Positions 12,076 to 23,008 of a stretch of DNA of 64,000 bases are shown piece by piece (position 1 is the first letter of the stretch; each line of letters opens with the position of its first letter). This DNA is from Polysphondylium violaceum (lineage: Eukaryota > Evosea > Eumycetozoa > Dictyosteliales > Dictyosteliaceae): NCBI GenBank assembly GCA_000277445.1, contig AJWJ01000045.1:1-64000 (forward strand), written 5' to 3'. The notes under the pieces are model-generated. The model did not search any database and was not told the origin of the DNA. It was given only the letters and a program-made list of their open reading frames with translations. The position numbers and the translations under genes are program-made.

Positions 12076-12729
12076 TCTAATTTAATTCAATATCATTCAT
12101 TTTAATAAATCTAAAGATATTATTATTGTATCAATATAATATTTTATTTTATTTTATTTTATTTTCCAAACATTATTATTATTCCACTCATATCCAATTT
12201 TGTCGTAGATCTCTAATACCATTAGTTTTTAAAAAATTAAAATTAAAAAAAATTAAAAAAAAAAAAAGAAGTAGTGGTCAGAGGGAAAAAGATTTTAGTA
12301 AAAATGACAAATCTTTATTTTCCTTTTTAAGATTTTATCATTAATTTGAAATTTTAAAATTTTCATATGATGTCGATAAATGTTGTGATAATAAAGAAAA
12401 AAATCAAATAAATTACTTTTCCAACTGAAAGAAGTTTATAAACATAGTTATCATTATTTTATCACTATATTTATCTATTTTGAACTTGAACAAATTATTT
12501 AAAGGGTTGAGCAATGAACAAATTTAGAAATATTAATCAAATCTTTGATTTTCCAAAGGATTTTTCTTTATTTAATTTGGAATTAATTGGGCCTAATTTT
12601 GATTGCCGATACCAAAAAGAAAACTATAAATTCTAAAAGAAAATGACCATTTTAATCATTCAAAAATCTTTTTAACAATTATCCAAATATAATAACAACA
12701 AACCCTTAAATCTTAACTCTTTTCTAAAA
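12076..12729. other. intergenic
   Basis: AT-rich spacer between two + strand genes, with an A-run at 12250-12267 and AATAAA-like sequences after PRP17. No further gene or RNA is visible. Confidence 0.4.
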
Positions 12730-13122
12730 ATGTTTAAACAATCTTTAGCTTTAATTGCCATTTGTGCCCTTTTAATCTCTTTTGTATCTGCTGCCGATGT
12801 GACTGGTGCCCCAGTTGAAATGGGAAATGATCCATCTTTGGCTCCAATCGTTAAAATTTGGAACTCTTGGGACTTCAAAGGTAGTGTCTTCGACTACAAC
12901 TCCACTGATGGTTATGTTCAATTGCCAAATGAATTCTTTAACAAAGCTGAAAGTTTCCAGACCGGTATTGATGTTTGCTTTATCAAATTCCACCCAAGAG
13001 AACAATATCAAATGAGAGCTGGTGATTTCCACAGAAACTACGCTGCCTCCTCCAACTTTGGTGGTCGTATGGATGGTTTATATGCCGGTAGTTGTACTGA
13101 ATCGATTTGTCCTTTAAAATAA
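12730..13122 (+). CDS. small secreted protein, possibly beta/gamma-crystallin-like
   Basis: A single-exon protein of 130 residues. Residues 1-21 are a signal peptide with a VSAA-D cleavage context, so the mature part is about 109 residues. The mature region has the run W..WDFKGSVFDY, YVQLP..F.NKAESFQTG and GRMDGLYAGSC, and four Cys near residues 83, 118, 123 (two at the end) that could form disulfides. The D/NFxG...Y..LP..F.NK..S pattern resembles the Greek-key signature of beta/gamma-crystallin or peptidase-inhibitor I36 proteins. That similarity is my inference by eye. The codon use is clean (C-ending codons), which suggests an actively expressed gene. Confidence 0.72.
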   Translation: MFKQSLALIAICALLISFVSAADVTGAPVEMGNDPSLAPIVKIWNSWDFKGSVFDYNSTDGYVQLPNEFFNKAESFQTGIDVCFIKFHPREQYQMRAGDFHRNYAASSNFGGRMDGLYAGSCTESICPLK

Positions 13123-13470
13123 ATGATTATAGTATTTTCAAATTAAAAAAATAAAATCCTTCACTTGCTCCAAAATTAGTCGTTTTTTTATTTAAACAAA
13201 ACTTGTTTAGGTCAAATCCATGAGTTTTGGGTAATAGTACATGTAGTATTTTATTCTTTGATTATCTTGGCAAGTCTCTCCGGACTTGTGATAATTTAAA
13301 AATAATAATTGAATTCTATCTTCCATATTGAAATAAAAAAACCAATATTATATTTAAATTTCTATTACTTTTTTTTATTTATATTTACTGAAAAAAAAAA
13401 AAAAAAATTCCATCATTTCATAAAAAAATGGAAAATAATAATTCCAAATATTTTAAAAATGATTTCTATT
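13123..13470. other. intergenic between convergent genes
   Basis: Carries poly-A signals after the small secreted protein and an A-run at 13391-13407. No gene seen. Confidence 0.4.
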
Positions 13471-16400
13471 TTAGATATCTTTGAGTGGATGAACCAAGAA
13501 ACATTTTGTATCAACTGGGAACTTTTCCTTGTTTACAGTGATTTGAACTTTAACAGTTGATAATTGAGATATCTTTTGAGTGTGGGTGTTTGTACTACTA
13601 CCATCTAAACCTGGCCAAACAATTATATTGGATGCATCGACACCAGAGCAAGAATGTGATAAAATGAGCTTTTGAGTTTTTAAATCTTCGAGATAGATCT
13701 TTTGCTCACTACCAAATTTGGGAACGATGCAAGTGATAAATGATGGACCAGTATTCAATACTACAGCGTCGGCGATTGTAATATTATTTTGTAACAAAAT
13801 GCACAAGAAAACTTTATCACTTCTTTCTTGAGCTTTTCTAGCATTCAATTTCTTTTCATTACAATGTTTACTAATGGAAGAGACCAACTCGGAGCTTTGG
13901 AGTTGTTGAAAGAGTGCACCCAACTTTTGCTCAGCACCGGGCTCAGTAGAGGCCTTTTCAATGTTGATTGAGAGATCGAGTAATCTATGGACAATGACAT
14001 CAGCGTATCTTCTAATGGGTGATGTAAAGTGAGTGTAGAAATCAACATTCAAGGCATAATGATGCCAGTCTTCTTCCTCCTCATAGGCGGTACAGAAATA
14101 TTCGGCCAACTTCATCGAACGAATAGAGAGCAATTGGATGGCTTGAAGAATACTTGGATCGTTGATCTTTTCCTTGAGAGCTTTGATAGAGTCACCAAAT
14201 GATTGAGCCGAACTAGAATCGACTTCGTAACCATGTTTGGCACAAAACTTGACAAAGGCATCCAATTTGTTTTCGTTTGGTGATGGATGTCTTCTCAAGA
14301 GAGCGTTTGCGGGGAATGATTTTGCAATTTTTTCAGCAACTCTCATATTGGCAAGCAACATATACTCTTCAACCAATTGATTACTTTCATAGATTGGATA
14401 GATTTTAGTGCTAACTGGATTACCCTTTTCATCCAATTCAAAGGCAAGTTTACTTGGATGAATGGTAAAAGCACCATTGGAAACTCTAGCATTTCTAAGA
14501 TGTCTGCTAATAGCGTGAAGACCCAAAACCGATGCCTTGACCATATCAATGTGAGACTTTTCATTTGGACCCAATTGTTTGATCAATCTCTCTGGGAACG
14601 ATGGATATTCAGCCCAAGAGTCATTGACTTTACCATCAATCAATGCCTGTGCCATACCATAGGTAAGTCTACATACAGATTTAATAACCGATCTACCAAA
14701 CCACTCTTCCAAAATCTTACCCTCTGGTGAGAGTTTCCAAATGACAGAGAAAGCCAATCTTTCAACGCCCATATTCAACGAACACAACTCTTCCGACAAC
14801 AAAGAAGGCAACATGGGAATGGCCTTTTGAACCAAATACACAGTGGTGGCTTTCTCTCTTGCATAGAGATCTAGTGCAGTGTTGAGCTTGACAAAATGTG
14901 ATACATCAGCAATATGTACACCAACTTCAAAATTACCGTCCTCTAGAGGAATACAATGAAGAGCATCATCCAAATCCTTGGCAGTGTCTGGATCAATAGT
15001 GACAATGTTTACATTTCTAAGATCTCTACGAGTGGCTAGATCCTTTTTACTTGGTTGCCAAACCATTGAATTCTTTATCTTTGGTAGACAATCCATAACG
15101 TCTCTTGGAAATGGTGCTGTATCAACACCAAACTCATTCAACAATGCTTTGGTCTCTGGTTCAATTTGTCCACATTCTCCATAGATCTTTTTAAATGTAC
15201 CAATTGGTAATAATGATGTTTCTTTCCATCCTGTATATGTTACTGATACTAATAAACTTTTATATTTCTAATTATTGTATTAATAATATTATTAATATAT
15301 GTTTAGAAAAGATGATTATTAAAATTATATAATATATATGTACCAATGGTTGAGCTTTAAATTCAGGAATTGATTCTTTAAATATACAACATCTTGGTAA
15401 AGTTGTATCCATTGGTAAAAAGTTTGCAAATAAAGTACTATTTGGATCATCCTATTGTTATAGTAAAAATGACATTTTAATTAATATAAATACTGTAGAT
15501 TTGGTATAAAGTTTAGATTGAAATTATCAGGAAATACATACAGTAATCATACCAACATGACTTTTAGAATGTTTAGCATCTAAAATATAAACAACTCTAA
15601 CTGATACATAAAGATTTTCAGCAAAGGCTTCTTGATCCAATTTAGCAAGAACAGAAATATTTTGATTTTGACTAATAGTTGGTGGATGAATTAGCTTCTT
15701 TGATTTCTTAACTTGTACATCTTCGGTAGTAGAGCTAGTAGTTGTTGTAGTGGTTGTCGTTTGTTTATCTAGAGATAAATTGTTCAATTCTTGAAGAAGA
15801 ACAGTTTCAGGATCAGATTCAACTTTTGGATTATTCAAAATAATAAGTTCATCGGAATCCTCATCCTCAGATTCACTGTCACTACCACTATCGGCATCAC
15901 TGTCTTGAATAATGACTCCACCATCAAATGTCTCAGACATGAGGTTACGTTCAATGGCAAGTTTCTTTTGGAGGGCCAAGTTTCCATCTGGCAAAGTGAT
16001 GGTACCTTCATCGATATCATTGACGGTGCTAGTGATATCTTTCAATATGGTAGAGGAATCGGTTGCGTCTGAATCAGAGTCTGAATGATCCTCTTCACCC
16101 TCGCCATCAGTCTTGGGTCTAGCTTTCCAATCCTTTTTATCCAAAACTTCAAATACAACAATGTCAGTGTTGAATGCTCTGTTTCTATCACGGAGTCCTC
16201 CACAATAGACATCATGTAAAAGTCCCTCCACTGTGATGTAGGCATCATTGTATTTCTTGGGATTGACACGAAGATTACCAAAACAATATTTACCAGACTC
16301 TAATCCTTGCTTAAGAGTATCTTGGTCAATATAGGGTCTATAAAGAACTCTTCTTCTCTTTCCATTACCCTTTTCTGATTTTTCTTCATGTTGTTCATCT

Positions 16401-17408
16401 TTGTCTTTATCCTTGCCTTTTTTAAAAGATTTTGATGACTTATCATTGCCATTGTCCCCTCTACTCTTTCTTCTATCTTCTCTTTTCTCTTTTTTATCTC
16501 TTTTTTCTCTTTTCTCTCTTTTATCTTTACCAGCTTCTTTAGTTGATTCCTTTACTTTAATTTCTTTATCTTTACCACCTTTAGATTGTTGTTTTGGTTC
16601 TCTATCCTTTTTATTAAACTTACTCTTGGTTGAGGGTGGATTGGCTGATCTTGAACGTGATTGGTTGGATTTTTGATCTCTCTTTGTTGATAAATCTTGT
16701 ATATCCATATCATCATCATCATCTGATAAATCTTGAATATTTACAATAATAGGCTCTTGACCCAAAGAACCTGAAAGAGCTTTGACTTGCTCTTGTAAGA
16801 TTTTGTTTTGAATTTGAAGCTTTTCAATTAAATCACTATCACCACCTTTTTTCTTTGATACCTTTTCTTGTTGTACTGGTTTATCTTTTTTATCAGCAAA
16901 TGATTTCTTTGGTTGATTTGATGGTCGTGGTTGTGATGGTAATTGTGAAGATTTCTTTACAGAAACCTCTTTTTCAGTTTTACCTTTTTGAGCTTGACTA
17001 GATGGATAATCTTTACTCTTTGGCTTGGCATCAGTCATTTTTAGTTTAGCATCTTTAGCAGCCTTTGGCTTCTTTTGTGATCTAGGGGTTGATTTATCTC
17101 CTGTAGTATTAGAAGTGGCAGTAGCTGTCGTGGTTGTAGTGGTTGTACTAGTCTTTTCTGCTGTAGAAACCTCAATTGAAGCCTCAATCTCACTAGGAGT
17201 AATAGGCTTTTTCTTTTTTAATTTTCTTTTTCAAGCTCTCTTGTTGCTTTCCATTGCCATTCTTCTTTTTATTAGCTTTACTATTAGCAGCACTAGTTGT
17301 AGTAGTAGTAGCAGTTGTAGTTGTAGTAGAAGTAGTATTGGTTAAAGTACTTTTATCCGTATTGCTTGAAGCTGATGGAACAGAAATAGCTTCGCTTGGT
17401 GTACTCAT
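13471..17408 (-). CDS. dis3l2: DIS3L2-type 3'-5' exoribonuclease (RNase II/RNB family), one apparent frame break
   Basis: Degrades RNA 3' to 5' in the cytoplasm; DIS3L2 prefers uridylated RNAs. The exons are 17408..15542, 15451..15344 and 15267..13471, with phase-0 introns, giving about 1256 residues. Residues 1-340 are low-complexity (Thr, then Lys/Glu/Asp-rich). Cold-shock domain 1 starts near 345 (RRRVLYRPYID, ending before LDKKDWKARP) and cold-shock domain 2 lies at about 600-690. The RNB domain carries all four metal-binding Asp in TIDPDTAKDLDDA near residue 744, so it should be catalytic, unlike fungal SSD1. A C-terminal S1-like domain ends at HPLKDI. Within exon 1, between 17228 and 17196, the frame set by the ATG at 17408 ends at a TAG while the conserved frame is open only downstream. 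One surplus base in an A-rich Lys tract explains it. No intron fits there. If the break were real, translation could start at the ATG at 17038. Confidence 0.85.
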
Positions 17409-17977
17409 AATGTGTATTGTTGTAAAAATAATAGTATAAATATATTGTTGTTATGTATCTATATGTATGCGTAATGTATGCGTAATGTATGCGTAATGTA
17501 TGTATATATATAATATATAGAATAAAATCTAAAATAGTGATAGTTGTTGTTCTAGGGTGATACTAAAAAAAACACAAATTCTTTTTTTTTTTTTCTCATT
17601 TCCCATTTTTTTCCCTATAACTCAAACCAATCAATTTAGAAAAAAGTCAAGAAAAATGGAAAATGATTGGTTTTTTTGGGATGGATACAAAGAAATAAAA
17701 GTTTAACTTACAAAAGATGATTTATATTATATTACTCCAATAAATTCAGAGTTGGGCATTGTAATAAATCAATTTAAATCATCAAATAAATAAATAAAAA
17801 AAAAAAAAAAAAAATATTAAAAAACCAATTATTCTTTTGTTATTTTTAGTTGTCGTATAACAAGTTTTTTACTTGAACCAATCATAGATGATTGGTACTA
17901 TTATTTGTTATTTTGGAATATATATTTTACTTTAGTTTATTTAGCATGTTTTTTTTTTGATTTGATATTTATCTGAT
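17409..17977. other. intergenic
   Basis: Upstream of the DIS3L2 start and downstream of GAR1. It holds an 11-bp tandem repeat (17463-17495), T-runs and an A-run at 17796-17814. No gene seen. Confidence 0.4.
17463..17495. repeat. 11-bp tandem repeat, three exact copies
   Basis: ATGTATGCGTA is repeated exactly three times head to tail, followed by a decayed fourth copy (ATGTATGTATA). It lies about 55 bp upstream of the DIS3L2 ATG, so it is probably in the promoter or leader. Confidence 0.85.
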
Positions 17978-18990
17978 TTAACTACGGTTGAAACCTCCAC
18001 GGCCACCGCCAAAACCGCCACGACCACCGCCAGATCCACCACGACCGCCACCAAAACCTCCACGACCGCCAGCACCGCCACCACGACCACCACCGAATCC
18101 ACCACGACCACCAGCAGCACCACCACGACCGCCACCGAATCCACCACGGCCACCTCTGGCACCACCTCTACCACCACGACCGCCAGCAGCACCTTTGGCA
18201 ACTTTGGCACTATATTATTATGAAAAATAAAAATGTTAGAATCAATAATCAATATATTATTATTATCTATTATGATATTGTTATCGTCATCATCATCATC
18301 AACCCCATCCATCGATCTTCTTGGACTGAGTAAATTGATTGATTAAACTATTTTTTCATAATACCAAATCTAGATAATAATTGATCAACTAGATAACATA
18401 ATAAAACATACGCTGGTTTTGGTTCTTCTAAAAACATTTTAAGTGGTAATAAGGATGATGAATCAACAAAGATTTTATCATTTTCTTTAAAAGAGGTAGC
18501 TTGGATACCTGAATCTAATTTAACTGAAAAGAAAACATTGTTGACTGGACCAAAAATTTCGTCGCATTGGCCAACGGATTGTTTGCTTTGATTTAAAACT
18601 TTACAATTGAATTTTGGTACTTGATCAGCACTAGTTAATTTACAAACAATTTGTTCTTCACAAACATGGGAAAAATAACCAATTTCTATTAATATTTTTA
18701 AAAAAAGTGATATACAGTTAGTATACATATATTATGTGATAGATAACGATTAAATGGGAGCAATTCAATCACAATCAATCGATCAATATATCCATGTACT
18801 CAATCATACCAATATTTTCACCAGTTGGAGCATTTCTGTTGAAACCACCTCTGTCACCACCACCAAAACCACCACGGCCACCACCGCCGAAACCACCACG
18901 ACCGCCACCACCGAAACCTCCACGGCCACCTCTGTCGCCGCCAAAGCCTCCACGACCACCACCTCTACTGAAACCACCTCTTCCTGACAT
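17978..18990 (-). CDS. gar1: H/ACA ribonucleoprotein subunit GAR1
   Basis: A core protein of H/ACA snoRNPs, which guide pseudouridylation in the nucleolus. Three exons, 18990..18810, 18685..18412 and 18209..17978, have phases 1 and 2 and give 228 residues. The N-terminus is a GGR/RGG-rich tail (residues 3-52). The central GAR1 fold (about 60-150) includes IGYFSHVCEEQIVCK, the FGPVNNVFFSVKL segment and the FVDSSSLLPLKMFL segment. Exon 3 is a second RGG-rich tail of about 75 residues ending FNRS. The double GAR tail around the core is the classic GAR1 layout. The RGG repeats make the opposite strand look like an open Pro/Arg frame, which is not a gene. Confidence 0.95.
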
Positions 18991-19814
18991 GATTGTTATA
19001 TTTCTCTTTTTGTTAAATCTTGATAAATATCAAGTGTTTTTGTTTCGTTTTGAGTAAGTTGTACGAAAAAGTTGCTAAAATCCCTAAAATAAAGAATCTA
19101 ACAACAGGCTTATAAGAGTGATATGAAACAAGGTTCAGACAATCTCGAGAAAGTGTTGTATCGTATTATTATTCGCTTTTGCGATTGATTGAAAAAAAAA
19201 AAAGAAAAGGAAAAAATTAAAAAAATATAGTTTTTCGTATTCGTTTTTTTTTTAAAAAAAAATTAAAAACTTTTTTTTCGTTCTTTTTTTATCATCGTCG
19301 CCGCCTCGCCTGATTTTTCCACAGTCAGTAACGTATCAGTTTGAAAATGATGTGTCTGTGAATATTTAATCAACTCTTTTGCTTGATCAAAGCACTTGGA
19401 TACTATTGATAACCATGTGTTTTAAACAACATTATGAGATATATATCTATTATTATTGAAAGGTTTTCTGTCTATCAAACAGTTAATTAATTAATTGTTT
19501 AATCGATAAAAGAACTTTACCAAAAATAATACACGACATTAATATTCATTCATTGTTGTTTACCAACACACAAACACACACACTACAATTGTGTAAAGTT
19601 AAATTTTGTGTCGTGTTTATTAATTATTAATGTTGGTAGACCTCTCACCCACATTTTATGCTAAAAACAAAATTGTATTTTTTTTTATTATTTTTTTAAT
19701 TATTTTGGTCAAACAAAAAAATGGGTGTTTTGCAAAATAAATATCAAAAATTATCTGGTTTTTTTTCTTCATTTATATTTTTATATCACTTACATTTTTA
19801 ATTATAAATAAATA
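18991..19814. other. divergent intergenic region (GAR1 / SH3BGRL-like)
   Basis: An 824-bp region between divergent genes. It contains several A/T runs (19190-19290), CA-rich DNA at 19562-19586 and the GTCGCCGCCTCGCC GC-patch at 19298. No RNA gene was recognised. Confidence 0.4.
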
Positions 19815-20249
19815 ATGATTGTTGAATTATACACATCCTCTGCCACTGGTATGCTCAAGATCAAAAAAGATCAAGCTGCCTTGAAATTCTTGTTGGAAGC
19901 TAAAAAGATTCAATATATTGGTATGCATGCATGTGATGACGACGATAATGAAATGGGGTGTTGATGTTCACTTTGATATTAATATTAAAATAAAAACCTA
20001 TAGAATATGATGTTGCCAGTGATACTGAAAAAAGAGAAAAGATGAAAAAGAGTAGTGGTGTTAGCACTCTTCCACAATTATTCATCAATGATGTTTATGC
20101 TGGTGTATGTATAAAATAAACTGTTTATTTATAGACACACACGCACATATATATAATAATTTATACTAATTTAATTAAAATAGGACTACGATCATCTTGC
20201 TGAACTCGAAGAAAACAATGAATTTATTACTTTGTTCCAAAACAAGTAA
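19815..20249 (+). CDS. SH3BGRL-like small thioredoxin-fold protein
   Basis: A small gene of three exons, 19815..19920, 20004..20104 and 20184..20249 (phases 1 and 0), giving 90 residues. The sequence opens MIVELYTSSATGMLKIKKDQ and continues with an EAKKIQYIEYDVASD stretch, a short Lys/Glu helix, STLPQLFIND and YAGDYDHLAELEE. This is the SH3-domain-binding glutamate-rich-like (SH3BGRL) layout: a glutaredoxin fold whose active-site Cys are absent, as here (there is no Cys in the protein). It therefore probably lacks redox activity and acts as a small adaptor. Splice junctions keep the conserved cis-Pro loop (TLPQ) intact. Confidence 0.85.
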
Positions 20250-20440
20250 ACTACTGTACATTAATTGATTTTTACATAAAACTTTGTACATTTATTGATT
20301 ACCAAATAAACTAAAATTCTTGAAAAGTTTAAAATATTACCATTATAAGGTTTTAATTTTATTTTATTATATATATATTTATATTTTTTTTTTGTTGTTT
20401 TTTTGTTTTTTTTCTACACTACAAGCTTATTATTATTTTA
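20250..20440. other. short convergent intergenic
   Basis: AT-rich spacer with poly-A signals (AATAAA at 20305) and T-runs. Nothing else. Confidence 0.4.
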
Positions 20441-22319
20441 TTAATCAGATAATTCAACGGCATCTTCACTATCAAAACTATCACCCAAAGTACTACAAGA
20501 AGAGGATAATTTAGTTTTACTCTTCATTGGAACACCATTGTAGATGGGAGGAGCGTTTGGATCATAGATTTCACCAGAATCTGAGGAATCGTCGTCGTTG
20601 CCACCCTCGGCTGCCAATTGTGCGTCGTAGACACTGGGTCCGTTGAAATTGGGTGGGGGGATAATAAGTGATCTTCTGCTGCCAATGGTGGCGCCACCGA
20701 TAGAGGAGGAGGAGGTGGTGGTGGTGTTGATGTTGTCGATCGACTCTGGTGCGCCTCCAAATATTTTCTCAAAGTTTTGAATGATGGTGGTGATGACCAT
20801 GTTGCCCAGGGCAATATCTTCGACAACGACATCAGTTTGACAAACGAGGATATTTGGACCGACGACGGTGGCTAAATTGGCAGGACCCATCTTGGACTTG
20901 GGTGCAGTGGCAATTTGGTGGAGAAGGTGCATGAGATTGTGGAGAAGTATATAATAGTGTTTGGGGAGTGTGGATATGGTTTTGGTGATCTTTTCCACTC
21001 TTTGGTTTTGGTCTTCAATGTTGCAGGTGTTGATGAGCTCGTTGTATCGACTGTAGGTCAACAAAGGCTCAGGCTGGAGCTCTCTTAAAAACATTTTAAC
21101 CAGATTTGTAACGACGTGGATATCTTGCACCTCTGAGAGATTGTATTCTTTGCCTTCGTCAATCTTTGCCTTGTACTCGAGAATAATACGCTTGGTGCCC
21201 GACAGACGAAAGAGACCCTCCTCGTGTAAATGTGCACGAATGCATTGGAATGCTCTGATGATGAATTTGGGCAATGGGGTGCCATCACGATTGATAAGAG
21301 TCGATAGATCTTCAGCAAACACTTTGTTTTTGAGTAAATTGTCGGCGGCTTGTTTTTGTGGTGACACCATCATACTCATACGTACCTTGGACTTCTCAAG
21401 CTCTGCCTTTCTCTTTTCGACATAGAGACGATACTCATAAATGTCTGGAATCATTTGAGCCAACCAACGATAGCCCTTTTGAAAGAATGTGTGATAGCTG
21501 TCCAAATAGTCGCAGAGTTTCTCTACGGTTTCATACTCTGCAATGACTTTGGTATCTTGGAGGATCGATGTGGTCTCAATGCCAATGGCATCGAAATTTG
21601 CTTTCATTCTATTGCAATCATCCTCTTGTTCTTGAACTTTTTGTGGTTTTACATTTTTCGATTTCTTCAACACTGCTAAATCAGAGAGTTGTGCATCGTA
21701 TGAGATTCTAACTTTATCATACTCCTTTTTAGCATTTTGTGCTTGTTTTAATTCTGTTTTGGTTAAATTTTTTAATGGATCACTAACATCATTAATTAAC
21801 GATGAGTTCTATATTTATATAGATATACAGAGGCATATTGAATTAGTTTTTGGTTTTATTATCTCTTATATTGACAAATATAGCAACTTACCAATTTGGC
21901 TTTTAAGTCTTCGAAACCAGCTTGAAATTCACCAATTTTAGAGAGAATACCGGAAAGAATAACTAGGTCACTTTCATTTTCACGAACATAAACACTATAG
22001 TCTATAAAATTATCTGCCAATTCAGTGCCATCTTGAATTGATACACCTGAGCTCAATGTTTCCTTTTCAATAGCTTTTGTTAATTTTCTTAAATTTGCTT
22101 TAGTATCTGAAACTTCCTTTATTATTATTATTGTTGATAATAATAATAGGGTACACTAATTAGTATTTGCTACGTTTATAAAATATATAGTATATCTATA
22201 CTGTGCCATACTTTTTCCAAACCTTTCATTTCTTCTGGTTCTAAAGTATTTTCTCTACTACTAGTTTTTTCCATCACATTTTGTTTGGCGATAGAGATAC
22301 CTCTTTTAAATTTCTTCAT
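20441..22319 (-). CDS. BAR-domain Rho GTPase-activating protein, one apparent frame break
   Basis: Switches off Rho/Rac GTPases at curved membranes. The exons are 22319..22212, 22117..21892 and 21808..20441, giving about 566 residues. Residues 1-250 form an N-BAR-like coiled coil starting MKKFKRGISIAKQ. The RhoGAP domain spans about 275-460 and has the arginine finger in EEGLFRLSG (Arg at about 312), the VKMFLRELQPEPLL segment and the NLATVVGPNIL segment. The C-terminus is Ser/Asp-rich and acidic. In exon 2 the frame from the acceptor (VSDTKANLRKL) and the frame of the remainder (TKAIEKETLSSG) differ by one surplus base at about 22080-22085. Each frame has a stop just across the junction, so the choice of acceptor alone cannot fix it. 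A later acceptor before GAAACATTG (about 22063) would avoid the problem but drop about 18 BAR residues. Layout matches the RICH/SH3BP1 family. Confidence 0.85.
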
Positions 22320-23008
22320 TTTTTATTATGTTGCTGCTGTTGTTGGTGGTAATGTTTTTTTTTGTGTGGGGCGATGGATATTTAATTTAATGTTTAGGGT
22401 ATGAGAATGTATCTTTGAAAAAAACTTAAAAAAATTTAAAACAAGGGAATTAAAGTGTGTGTGTGTGTGTGTCTATTAGTACAAATACAGTAGAAAATAA
22501 AACGAATAAAAATACAGTTATTTTATAAACAAATATCGATAAAAAAATTTCAATTGATTTTTTTCAATTTCTGAGAGGCGATGCGTACGCAGAAATAAAA
22601 TTCAAAAAAAAAATTAAAAAAAATTCAAAAAAAATCAAATCAAAGATGAATGGTGATTTGTTTTCTATTTTTTCTAGAGGCTTGAGCGGCCATGGATGGG
22701 TGTTTGTTGGTTTAAACATTTGATTACCATTTTTCTTTTTTTGCACACACCCACACCACACCACACATAAATAGAAATTCAAATAAAAAACACCATTGTA
22801 ATCAAATAAAATGTTTGTTTTTGTTTAATTTTAATTTAATTATGATGCACCGACATCCATCTTGGGGGGGGGTATTTTTTTTTTTCTCTAATTTCTTTTT
22901 CCACCTTCTAAACTCTTTATTTTTCACCCACATACATATAATAATATTAATATACATATAAATAAATGATGCCATTTGTATAATCAAATAAAATGTTTTT
23001 TTATTGAT
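22320..23008. other. intergenic
   Basis: Between two - strand genes. It holds a GT repeat at 22456-22471, a C/G-run at 22862-22871 and T-runs. Short open frames are low-complexity only. Confidence 0.4.

Noticed and set aside
17220-17290. An intron to remove the DIS3L2 frame break (donor GTAAAGC, acceptor AAAAAG)
   Set aside because: The candidate would be about 60 nt of Lys/Gly-coding sequence without the AT-richness and TAG acceptor of every other intron here.
17988-18230. Pro/Arg-rich + strand frame
   Set aside because: The shadow of the GAR1 C-terminal RGG tail, which is in frame with the spliced GAR1 core on the - strand.
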